Below are positions 16,857 to 23,666 of a stretch of DNA of 64,000 nucleotides, piece after piece; within the stretch, counting starts at the first letter, position 1; the number at the start of each line of letters is the position of its first letter. The stretch is from Bacillota bacterium (lineage in GTDB: Bacteria; Bacillota; Clostridia; Lachnospirales; Anaerotignaceae). A program made the position numbers and the translations under genes. Where the stretch lies: contig JAETUG010000007.1 in NCBI GenBank assembly GCA_021768705.1, positions 35,793 to 99,792 on the forward strand, read 5' to 3'. The notes beneath the pieces are model-generated. The model searched no databases and was not told the origin of the DNA. It saw nothing but the letters and a program-made list of their open reading frames with translations.

Positions 16857-16885
16857 TTGCAATACACCTGGATGCGTGGTATAAT
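16857..16885 (+). promoter_or_regulatory. Strong sigma-A promoter of rplS
   Basis: TTGCAA (16857-16862), exactly 17 bp, TATAAT (16880-16885). A leader of about 75 nt (16892-16967) follows, containing GACG/CGTC and ATG/CAT complementary pieces. Ribosomal L19 leaders are known in Firmicutes, but I cannot match it to the covariance model by eye. Confidence 0.75.
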
Positions 16886-16967
16886 CTTTCATGTTGATTA
16901 CGGACGGTCCAATGCTGCATCAAAGGGATGGGGCAAGAACGTCTAAGGTGTATAAGGAGGAAATACA

Positions 16968-17312
16968 ATGGATATCATCAGAGAACTGGAAAATGAACAG
17001 CTGAAAAGCGAAGTAACTCCTTTTAACGTTGGCGATACAATCCGTGTATATGCTAAAGTAGTGGAAGGTACAAGAGAAAGACTGCAGATGTTCGAAGGCG
17101 TTGTTATCAAAAGACAGGGCGGCGGCATCAGAGAAACTTTCACAGTAAGACGTATCGCTTCCGGTGTTGGCGTTGAAAGAACATGGCCTGTGCACTCTCC
17201 CAGAATCGACCGTATCGAAGTTGTTAGACGCGGTATCGTAAGACGTGCAAAACTGTTCTACCTGAGAGACAAAGTTGGTAAAGCAGCTAAGGTTAAAGAA
17301 GTATTGAGATAA
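16968..17312 (+). CDS. rplS: 50S ribosomal protein L19
   Basis: 114 aa, the full L19 length, located at the 30S-50S interface. Recognised from the N-terminus [50 protein letters not shown] and the end [21 protein letters not shown] precedes the ATG. Codon use (GTA, AGA, CGT, GTT) is strongly biased, as expected for a highly expressed gene. In many bacteria it follows rpsP-rimM-trmD; here it has its own promoter and terminator. Confidence 0.98.
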   Translation: MDIIRELENEQLKSEVTPFNVGDTIRVYAKVVEGTRERLQMFEGVVIKRQGGGIRETFTVRRIASGVGVERTWPVHSPRIDRIEVVRRGIVRRAKLFYLRDKVGKAAKVKEVLR

Positions 17313-17321
17313 GAAAAAGCG

Positions 17322-17354
17322 GTCTCGGTGAACAGGTTTCATCGAGACTTTTTT
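17322..17354 (+). terminator. Terminator of rplS
   Basis: GTCTCGGTGA (17322-17331) pairs with TCATCGAGAC (17339-17348), followed by six T. Confidence 0.9.
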
Positions 17355-17420
17355 CGTGAGAGACAGAAGTTTTTTCTGCCTTTGACGAAAGAAGTTGCTT
17401 AGAAAAAGGAGGTCTTTCCC

Positions 17421-18032
17421 TTGGAAAATGAAAAATTGAAACAGGAAGAACTGCTGGAAACAGCGGAAAAGAGAAATAGAAGAAAAAAAGAAAAGAAGAG
17501 TATGCCAATCCTGCTGCAGCTGGTGCTGTTGGTGGTGCTGGTGCTTGTTCTGCGGAATGTGATGGGGACGGTCTATGTCAAAGGTTCTTCTATGGAGCCT
17601 AATTTCTATCATGGAGATCTGGTCTTTATCAATAAATTGAGTACATCCATCGGCTCTCCCGATTATGGGGACGTTGTCATCTGCAGAATGGAGGATGATT
17701 TTGCTTATGAAAATATCATCAAGCGTGTGATCGGTCTGCCCGGGGATGAGATCGACATTGTCTGGAATGGTGACAGTGAAAATGTGGAATATTACCTGTA
17801 TCGGAATGGGGAATTGATAGAAGAGCCCTTCCTGGGGGAACCGATGATGACAAAAGGCGATATCGAATACCCCTTCAAAGTGCCTGAAAATTGCTATTTC
17901 GTTATGGGAGATAATAGAAATGCCAGCTCTGACAGCCGCAGAGAATCTGTCGGTGCCATTCCCAAGGAAAATCTGATGGGGAAAGTGATTTTCCGCCTGT
18001 TCCCTTTTAGTGAATTTGGTCTGATTAAGTGA
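17421..18032 (+). CDS. lepB: Signal peptidase I
   Basis: 203-aa membrane-anchored serine protease that removes signal peptides from exported proteins. A charged cytoplasmic N-terminus, one helix (about 28-48), then box B VKGSSMEPNF with the catalytic Ser near 57, box D KRVIGLPGDEI with the catalytic Lys near 100, and box E GDNRNASSDSR. The start is TTG at 17421, 8 nt after AAAGGAGG. Located between rplS and rbgA, as in Bacillus-type genomes. Strong call. Confidence 0.96.
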   Translation: MENEKLKQEELLETAEKRNRRKKEKKSMPILLQLVLLVVLVLVLRNVMGTVYVKGSSMEPNFYHGDLVFINKLSTSIGSPDYGDVVICRMEDDFAYENIIKRVIGLPGDEIDIVWNGDSENVEYYLYRNGELIEEPFLGEPMMTKGDIEYPFKVPENCYFVMGDNRNASSDSRRESVGAIPKENLMGKVIFRLFPFSEFGLIK

Positions 18033-18050
18033 GAATAGAAAGAGGTAGCT

Positions 18051-19001
18051 ATGAATCATATTCAGTGGTATCCCGGGCATATGACAAAGACCCGGAGAAT
18101 GATGGAAGAGAATATATCTCTGGTGGATATTGTCATTGAGCTGGTCGATGCCCGTATCCCCTACAGCAGTAAAAATCCCGATTTGGATACGATCGCCAAA
18201 AACAAACATCGTATCCTGCTTTTGAACAAATGCGACTTGGCAGATGACAAAGCAACAGATATCTGGCAGGAATATTTTGAAAAACAGGGGTTTCGTGTGA
18301 TCCGCATTAACGCCCTGAAGGGCAGCGGCTTTGGCGAAGTGACAGAAACGGCCCGTGCCTTGATGAAGGAAAAGATCGAAAAGCTGAAAGCCCGTGGGCG
18401 CATCAATGTACCTATCCGCAGCATGATCGTGGGGATCCCCAATGTGGGCAAATCCACCTTTATCAATAAATATGTAGGGAAAACCACGGCAAAGACTGGG
18501 GATAAACCCGGTGTGACCCGTGGCAAGCAGTGGATTAAGCTGAAAAAAGACTTCGAACTTCTGGATACCCCGGGTATCCTGTGGCCGAAATTTGAGGATC
18601 AGCAGGTGGGGTTGAAACTGGCTTTTACCGGTGCCATCAATGATGATATTTTGGATGCGGAAAACTTGGGCGTTGCCTTTATCAACCATATGGTAGCAAG
18701 AGACCCCGATTGTTTCCGCAAACGGTATCAGATCGAATTCGACAGCATCGAAGAACCCCATGCCATCCTGAAAAAGATCGCGATTGCCCGTGGCTTTAAG
18801 AAAAAAGGCGATGAGCCGGACCTGGAACGGACAGCCAAGATCATGATCGATGAATTCCGTGGGGGCAAGCTGGGCAAGCTGACTTTGGAGCTGCCTGAAG
18901 ATATTGACGAGATGCTGGAAGAAAAAGCCGCAAGAGATGCGGAAAAAGCCCTTCTGGATAAGGAAAGAAAAAGAGCCTACAATAACAAAAAGAAAAAATG
19001 A
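18051..19001 (+). CDS. rbgA: Ribosome biogenesis GTPase RbgA (YlqF)
   Basis: 316-aa circularly permuted GTPase needed for late 50S subunit assembly. The motif order is permuted: G4 LLNKCDL near 55, then G1 GIPNVGKSTF near 127, then G3 DTPGILWP near 172. It begins IQWYPGHMTKTRRMM, the YlqF/YawG hallmark. The C-terminal domain is basic and ends in poly-Lys. The ATG at 18051 is preceded by AGAGG. The 18-bp gap to lepB suggests co-transcription. Full length. Confidence 0.96.
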   Translation: MNHIQWYPGHMTKTRRMMEENISLVDIVIELVDARIPYSSKNPDLDTIAKNKHRILLLNKCDLADDKATDIWQEYFEKQGFRVIRINALKGSGFGEVTETARALMKEKIEKLKARGRINVPIRSMIVGIPNVGKSTFINKYVGKTTAKTGDKPGVTRGKQWIKLKKDFELLDTPGILWPKFEDQQVGLKLAFTGAINDDILDAENLGVAFINHMVARDPDCFRKRYQIEFDSIEEPHAILKKIAIARGFKKKGDEPDLERTAKIMIDEFRGGKLGKLTLELPEDIDEMLEEKAARDAEKALLDKERKRAYNNKKKK

Positions 19002-19008
19002 TTTTTTG

Positions 19009-19034
19009 AACCGAGTGCTTTCACTCGGTTTTTT
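19009..19034 (+). terminator. Terminator of lepB-rbgA
   Basis: CCGAGTG (19011-19017) pairs with CACTCGG (19022-19028), followed by T. Confidence 0.85.
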
Positions 19035-19117
19035 ATATATCGGAACAAAAGAGGGATTTTTTTCGTCCAAATGGAACAGAATATGGGCAAAAGAAGAGAA
19101 GGAAAGGAGAGAAAAGC

Positions 19118-19588
19118 ATGAAGAAAAAAATATGGATTTGTGGAGTGCTGTGCCTGCTTTGTCTTGGGGGCTGTGGAAAAAAGGAGCTGCTGCAGGAAAA
19201 ATTGGATGCCAATGCCATCGATAAGGTGGTGGTGACCCTGGCTATGGGAAACCCTGACAATGGCGCAGACTGCAAGGTCATCACCGATGAAGGAGAGATC
19301 GCAAAGCTGATTGCGGTGTTTAACAGTGCTGTCATAGAGGAAAGGGCAGACCTCGATGAGGAATGGGTGGCAAGCTCCGGTTCCTATGCCTTTTTCAGCG
19401 GAGAAGAACAGGTACTGAAGCTGAACACCAATGGCAATGACCCGGAGCATATTTGGATCAACGATGCTTTTTATGAGATCGATTACCCGGACAATATGTA
19501 TGACCCTTATGAGCAGTATCGATTTTCTTCTGCACAGACCATTGTAGTGGATGAAAACGGAGAGCTGATGGGAAGTCCGGAAGTATAA
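19118..19588 (+). CDS. Small lipoprotein of unknown function
   Basis: 156 aa. The N-terminus MKKKIWICGVLCLLCLGGC is a lipoprotein signal with the acceptor Cys at 19. The remainder is acidic and soluble, with alternating strand-like segments (KVVVTLAMGN, CKVITDEGEIAKLIAVFN, SGSYAFFSGEEQVLKLN) and Tyr/Asp-rich NMYDPYEQYRF. I do not recognise the family. The ATG at 19118 is preceded by AAAGGAGA. Monocistronic, bounded by terminators. Confidence 0.75.
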   Translation: MKKKIWICGVLCLLCLGGCGKKELLQEKLDANAIDKVVVTLAMGNPDNGADCKVITDEGEIAKLIAVFNSAVIEERADLDEEWVASSGSYAFFSGEEQVLKLNTNGNDPEHIWINDAFYEIDYPDNMYDPYEQYRFSSAQTIVVDENGELMGSPEV

Positions 19589-19593
19589 AGAAA

Positions 19594-19632
19594 AACAGCG
19601 GTAAAATCTTTTGGTTTTACCGCTGTTATTTT
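19594..19632. terminator. Bidirectional terminator
   Basis: AACAGCGGTAAAA (19594-19606) pairs with TTTTACCGCTGTT (19615-19627). It separates the convergent lipoprotein (+) and Nudix (-) genes. Confidence 0.85.
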
Positions 19633-20264
19633 TATGCGTTTTGTGTTTTTAAAATCTCAATGATATTCTGGATGACCTGTGCCGTGAAGCCCCAGATGGT
19701 ATGATCATTGTATTCATAAAAAAGCTGGGTGGTTTTGCCCTTGGCAAAGGGGTAATTTTTGCCGCCTACAATCTTATCATAGGGAAAATCTTCGGATTCG
19801 ACCACCTTCCACACGGTATCGTGCTTTTCCGGAATGGTTTCCATGAAAAATTTCAAGGGAACGGTGAAGATTTCGTCCACTTCCATGGGATTGGGGCGGG
19901 CTTTTTGGTAAATCTCATAGGGGACATAGCCGATGAAGGGCTGTATCATACCACGGTAAATCGTCAGCATGAAATCGCTCTTGCCCAAAATCTGGATATC
20001 CTCTCTCTGGATGCCCATTTCCTCTTCTGTTTCCCGTAGAGCCGTTTCCCGCAGAGATTCGCCCTTTTCCTGATGCCCGCCGGGGAAACAGACATCGCCG
20101 GGCTGATTCACGCCGGAGGCACGTTTGTTGAGGATGAAATGCAGTTCTCCGTCGATTTCCGTCAGCATGGCAAGAACGGCGAAATAACGCAGATGCCAAA
20201 TCGGCTCCGCCTGATGTTCCGAAAAGATGGATTTGACTTTTTTCAAGCAGCTTTTGGGTTCCAT
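19632..20264 (-). CDS. Nudix hydrolase, CoA pyrophosphatase-like
   Basis: 210-aa Nudix enzyme. The full Nudix box runs from GGHQEKGESLRETAL through RETEEEMGI. Directly before it, LNKRASGVNQPGDVCFPGG matches the extra motif of the UPF0035/NudL group that cleaves coenzyme A to phosphopantetheine and 3',5'-ADP. The ATG at 20264 follows AAGGA. It lies 5 bp after the recombinase gene in the same direction and is likely its last operon partner. Substrate by family, not shown. Confidence 0.88.
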   Translation of the reverse strand: MEPKSCLKKVKSIFSEHQAEPIWHLRYFAVLAMLTEIDGELHFILNKRASGVNQPGDVCFPGGHQEKGESLRETALRETEEEMGIQREDIQILGKSDFMLTIYRGMIQPFIGYVPYEIYQKARPNPMEVDEIFTVPLKFFMETIPEKHDTVWKVVESEDFPYDKIVGGKNYPFAKGKTTQLFYEYNDHTIWGFTAQVIQNIIEILKTQNA

Positions 20265-20269
20265 GGAGT

Positions 20270-21331
20270 TCAGTCCTTTCTTAATTTGATTCGTGTGGCA
20301 GCCATACGACGGCGGCTGTCCTCGATTTCGGCATAGTGCTTGCGGGTGGTGTTGACATCGGCATGGCCCAACACATCTGCCACCAGATAAATATCCCCCG
20401 TTTCCTGATAGAGATTCGTACCAAAGGTACTCCGCAGCTTATGGGGGGTGATTTTCTTGATCGTCACGCCATTAGCGTATTTTTTTACCATATTTTGCAC
20501 CGTGCGCACACCGATGCGTTTGCCCTGACCGGAAAGGAAAAGGGCAGGTTCGTTTTCTTCTTTTGTGACGGCGTTTTGCCGTTCTTCCAGATAGTCCTCC
20601 AGCGTTTCCCGCACTTCCTCGCCGAAATACAGGAATACCTCATTGCCGCCCTTACGGGTGACTTTTACGGCATTATTTTTGAAATCCAAGTCCTTGATAT
20701 TGATGCCTACACATTCGGAAACACGCATCCCTGTGCCCAAAAGCAGGGTCATCATGGCTAAGTCTCGCTTTTTCGTCCGTTCATGGAAGGCTTTCTGACG
20801 GTCGGTCAGCTTTTCGCCGGTCTCTACAGCATCTAAAAAGTTTGCCACTTCATTCACATCCAGGCGGATAATGGCTTTTTCGTGGATCTTCGGGGTATCT
20901 ACCAAAGCCGCAGGGTCTGCCTTGATGATTTTCTTTTTATAATAATATTTGAACAGCATCCGTACTGCTGCCAGCTTACGGGATTTGCCCTTCTCGTCGT
21001 TGTGCATTTCTTTGCCGTATGCAGGATTCTCATGGTCGGGGCGGATATAATAGGAAAGATATTCCATAAAGCAGTCGATATCCTCGGAGGTGACTTCGTT
21101 CAGGTGTTCTGCTGTGAAGTCCTTTGCTTCGATGCCGCCCAGAGTGCGGTGTTCCTCATAAAGGTAGCGGAAGAAGATACGCAGGTCGTAGGCATAGGCG
21201 AGACGGGTCTTTGTGGATGTGGTTTGGGCGATGCCCCGAAAAAAGGACTGGGTAAAGGGAGGCAGTTCCTTTTGCACCTCTCGCAGCCGCAAAGTCTCTT
21301 TGTTTTTCAATTCTTCATGGTAAGTGGACAT
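20270..21331 (-). CDS. Tyrosine recombinase (XerS-like)
   Basis: 353-aa site-specific tyrosine recombinase. The N-terminal SAM-like core-binding domain is at about 20-150. The catalytic domain has R203 (GTGMRVSE), K227 (VTRKGGN), H297 and R300 (TPHKLRSTFGT), H323 (VLGHAD) and nucleophile Y333 (RKHYAE); all are present. The length and insertions recall single-protein XerS enzymes (about 356 aa) rather than XerC/D (about 300 aa), so it could serve chromosome-dimer resolution; an integrase role is less likely because no mobile genes surround it. The ATG at 21331 follows AAGGAGG. It abuts the TtcA-like gene. Confidence 0.87.
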   Translation of the reverse strand: MSTYHEELKNKETLRLREVQKELPPFTQSFFRGIAQTTSTKTRLAYAYDLRIFFRYLYEEHRTLGGIEAKDFTAEHLNEVTSEDIDCFMEYLSYYIRPDHENPAYGKEMHNDEKGKSRKLAAVRMLFKYYYKKKIIKADPAALVDTPKIHEKAIIRLDVNEVANFLDAVETGEKLTDRQKAFHERTKKRDLAMMTLLLGTGMRVSECVGINIKDLDFKNNAVKVTRKGGNEVFLYFGEEVRETLEDYLEERQNAVTKEENEPALFLSGQGKRIGVRTVQNMVKKYANGVTIKKITPHKLRSTFGTNLYQETGDIYLVADVLGHADVNTTRKHYAEIEDSRRRMAATRIKLRKD

Positions 21332-21332
21332 A

Positions 21333-22055
21333 TTATTCCTCCTTATTCCAGCCTTTCAGAGAAGAACGTTTGATGGCACCGAATACCTTTTCCTGCAGAT
21401 TATCATATCTCTGGGAAAGCTCTGCCAGCAGTTCCTTGGTTTCCTGCCGTTTGGTATTGCCATCGGCAAGGCAGGGATTTTTTACGATATGGATGCCGCT
21501 TTTATTGACAAAGCTGCGACATTCCCATTCGGGCACATACATCAGGGGGCGGATAGACCATAGCTTCTTTCTATCCAGATAGCTGACAGGGGCGAAGCAG
21601 TTCATGCGGCCTTCATAAAACAGGGACATGAAGAAGGTTTCCACCACATCATCTTTATTATGCCCCAGAGCGACCTTGTTGCAGCCCAGTTTTTCCGCCA
21701 TATCGTTCAATGCGCCCTTTCGCATTTTTGCGCAGAGGGAGCAGGGGTTCTTCTCTTTTCTTTCTTCAAAAATGATCTGACCGATATCGGTGTTGACTAC
21801 GGTGTAGTGGACGCCCAGCTCGTCGCAAAGGGCCTGGATATCGTCATATTTCGCACCGGGCAGACCCAAAGAAACCGTAATCGCTTCGATCTCGAACTGT
21901 TTGGGATAGAACCGCTGCAGATGTTTTAAAGCCAGAAGCAGGCAAATGCTATCCTTTCCGCCGGAAACACCAATGGCGATCTTATCCCCTTCTTCTATCA
22001 TATGATAATCATCTACGGCACGACGCACGTAGCTGAGTAATTTTTGCAGTTTCAT
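21333..22055 (-). CDS. TtcA-family tRNA thiolation ATPase
   Basis: 240-aa PP-loop protein of the TtcA/TtuA family, which adenylates and thiolates tRNA bases using an iron-sulfur cluster. The PP-loop SGGKDS is at 31-36. Cysteines C105 and C108 (NPCSLCAK) and C195 (KNPCLADG) match the three cluster ligands of TtcA. The product may be 2-thiocytidine-32, but related enzymes modify other sites. The ATG at 22055 follows AAAAGGAGA. It heads a three-gene - strand operon with the recombinase and Nudix genes; a TATAAT-type -10 lies at 22099-22094. Confidence 0.87.
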   Translation of the reverse strand: MKLQKLLSYVRRAVDDYHMIEEGDKIAIGVSGGKDSICLLLALKHLQRFYPKQFEIEAITVSLGLPGAKYDDIQALCDELGVHYTVVNTDIGQIIFEERKEKNPCSLCAKMRKGALNDMAEKLGCNKVALGHNKDDVVETFFMSLFYEGRMNCFAPVSYLDRKKLWSIRPLMYVPEWECRSFVNKSGIHIVKNPCLADGNTKRQETKELLAELSQRYDNLQEKVFGAIKRSSLKGWNKEE

Positions 22056-22179
22056 AGCCGTTCTCCTTTTATATCACATAATTTCCTAGTCTAATTATAC
22101 TAAAAAGATATGAAAAAGAAAAGATAAGGACTTGTTTTTTCCTAGAACTCTGTTTATTTTAAAGGAGAAAGGGTATCTT

Positions 22180-22233
22180 ATGAAGAAATTATTTAGAAAA
22201 AGGAAGAAGGAACAAAAGGGGGAACGAAAATGA
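22180..22233 (+). CDS. Possible 17-codon upstream ORF, coupled to nagZ
   Basis: The ATG at 22180 lies behind AAAGGAGAAAGGG and encodes the very basic MKKLFRKRKKEQKGERK. Its TGA overlaps the next gene's ATG as ATGA. The ribosome site is good and the overlap precise, but the Lys/Arg composition is also what purine-rich DNA gives by chance. Confidence 0.3.
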   Translation: MKKLFRKRKKEQKGERK

Positions 22234-23366
22234 AACAATTATTGGCTTTGCTTTTGGCGGGGTGCCTTTCTTTTGGGCTTGGTGCCTGCGGAGTGCGGAC
22301 GGAAACAACAGAGACACCGCCGAAAACAGAAGCGGAGATCAAAGCAGAAACCATACAAACCAGTATCGACCATATGACCCCTGCGGAAAAAGCAGGGCAG
22401 CTTTTGATGGCGGATTTTCGACAAAATGCCGATGGAACGGGCATGACAGTCCTTTCCGCAGAAGCAAAGGAAGCCATTTCTGCATATCATATTGGTGGGG
22501 TGATTTTGTTTGCGGAAAATCTGGACACGGCAGAGCAGACAAAGCAGTTGACGGCAGATTTGCAGGCAGCGGCAGACCTGCCTCTCTTCATTGGCATTGA
22601 TGAAGAAGGGGGGCTGGTTTCCCGTTTGGATAAGAGCAATATTCCCCATGAGCCTATTCCTGCAGCGGCGGAAATAGAAGATGCAGCGGCGGTGGGGCGA
22701 ACCATTGGGGAAGAATTGACAGAGCTGGGGATCAATGTGGATTTTGCCCCCATTGCCGATGTGAACACAAATCCCGATAATCCCGTCATTGGCACCAGAG
22801 CCTTTTCTTCCGATCCACAAATAGCGGCGGAACAGGTGGGCAGATTTATCAGAGTCATGGAGGAGACCGGTGTCAGTGCCTGTGCAAAGCATTTCCCGGG
22901 ACATGGGGATACTGCCATGGACAGCCACAAGGGGGAAACCTATGTGGAACATGATATGGAACGGCTGCGGACAGTGGAATTTGTTCCTTTCAGGGAAGCG
23001 ATTGCTGCCCATGTGGATTTCATCATGGCAGGGCATATCCAAACGCCCAATGCCACCACGGACGGCATGCCTGCGTCCCTTTCCCCGGAGCTGCTTGGAA
23101 TTTTGCGGCAGGAATTGGGCTTTACCGGCATCATCATCACCGATGCCATGAATATGGGTGCTATTGTGGAATCCTATGGCGCAGGGGAAAGCGCAGTGCT
23201 GGCGGTGCAGGCAGGGGTGGATATCGTGCTGATGCCTGCGAATCTTGCAGAAGCGGCAGAGGCCCTGACGGAAGCCATTGAGAGTGGTGGAATTTCGGCG
23301 GAACGGGTGAATGAAAGCCTGACACGTATCCTTTCCCTGAAATATGATAAGGGAATGTTGGGATAA
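22230..23366 (+). CDS. nagZ: Glycoside hydrolase family 3 lipoprotein (NagZ-like)
   Basis: 378-aa secreted lipoprotein; MKQLLALLLAGCLSFGLGAC gives the likely acceptor Cys at 20. The GH3 barrel begins near residue 45 (MTPAEKAGQLLMADF). KHFPGHGDTAMDSH (about 219-232) holds the His/Asp catalytic dyad typical of beta-N-acetylhexosaminidases of the NagZ group, and IITDAMNMGAI (about 301-311) contains the nucleophile Asp. Probably removes GlcNAc from peptidoglycan fragments outside the membrane during wall recycling. AAAGGGGGAA precedes the ATG, and a 17-codon ORF overlaps it. Followed by palindromic repeats. Confidence 0.9.
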   Translation: MKQLLALLLAGCLSFGLGACGVRTETTETPPKTEAEIKAETIQTSIDHMTPAEKAGQLLMADFRQNADGTGMTVLSAEAKEAISAYHIGGVILFAENLDTAEQTKQLTADLQAAADLPLFIGIDEEGGLVSRLDKSNIPHEPIPAAAEIEDAAAVGRTIGEELTELGINVDFAPIADVNTNPDNPVIGTRAFSSDPQIAAEQVGRFIRVMEETGVSACAKHFPGHGDTAMDSHKGETYVEHDMERLRTVEFVPFREAIAAHVDFIMAGHIQTPNATTDGMPASLSPELLGILRQELGFTGIIITDAMNMGAIVESYGAGESAVLAVQAGVDIVLMPANLAEAAEALTEAIESGGISAERVNESLTRILSLKYDKGMLG

Positions 23367-23371
23367 GAAGA

Positions 23372-23560
23372 AAGCCGATTGCTTCGCAAACCGCTTTGCT
23401 CATTCGGCTTAAGGCAGGACTTTTTCATAAAAGCCGATTGCTTCGCAATCACCGCCGACATTCGCAAATCGCTTTGCGCTTTGCTCATTCGGCTTGCCTA
23501 TCTTATGATTCCGTTTTCCTGCAAGCGAGCTTGCGGAACCCTGAATCGCAAGATAGGGCT
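23372..23560. repeat. Cluster of three palindromic elements
   Basis: Unit 1 (23372-23410) and unit 2 (23431-23495) share ends: AAGCCGATTGCTTCGCAA at the left and CTTTGCTCATTCGGCTT at the right. AAGCCGA/TCGGCTT close an outer stem, with inner hairpins TTGC-TTC-GCAA and, in unit 2, CGCAAA-TCGC-TTTGCG. Unit 3 (23496-23560) is a separate long imperfect hairpin from GCCTATCTT to AAGATAGGGC, followed by TTTTAT, which may end nagZ transcription. This accounts for most of the roughly 300 bp between nagZ and relA. Confidence 0.75.
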
Positions 23561-23574
23561 TTTATAGAAAAATC

Positions 23575-23603
23575 TTGAAAATATACATAGGAAACTGTAT
23601 AAT
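23575..23603 (+). promoter_or_regulatory. Sigma-A promoter of relA
   Basis: TTGAAA (23575-23580), 17 bp, TATAAT (23598-23603), directly after the palindromic repeats and about 60 bp before the start codon. Confidence 0.7.
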
Positions 23604-23666
23604 TATTTTTATAATCTTTTTTCGACAAAATTATAAAATCTTTATCAGTAAGAGGGGGTGATGAGT

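Noticed and set aside
16920..19070. 716-codon open frame antisense to rplS, lepB and rbgA
   Set aside because: Spans three well-identified genes on the other strand and has no recognisable domains.
23372..23560. CRISPR array
   Set aside because: Units are palindromic, unequal in length and abutting, with no regular unique spacers or cas genes.
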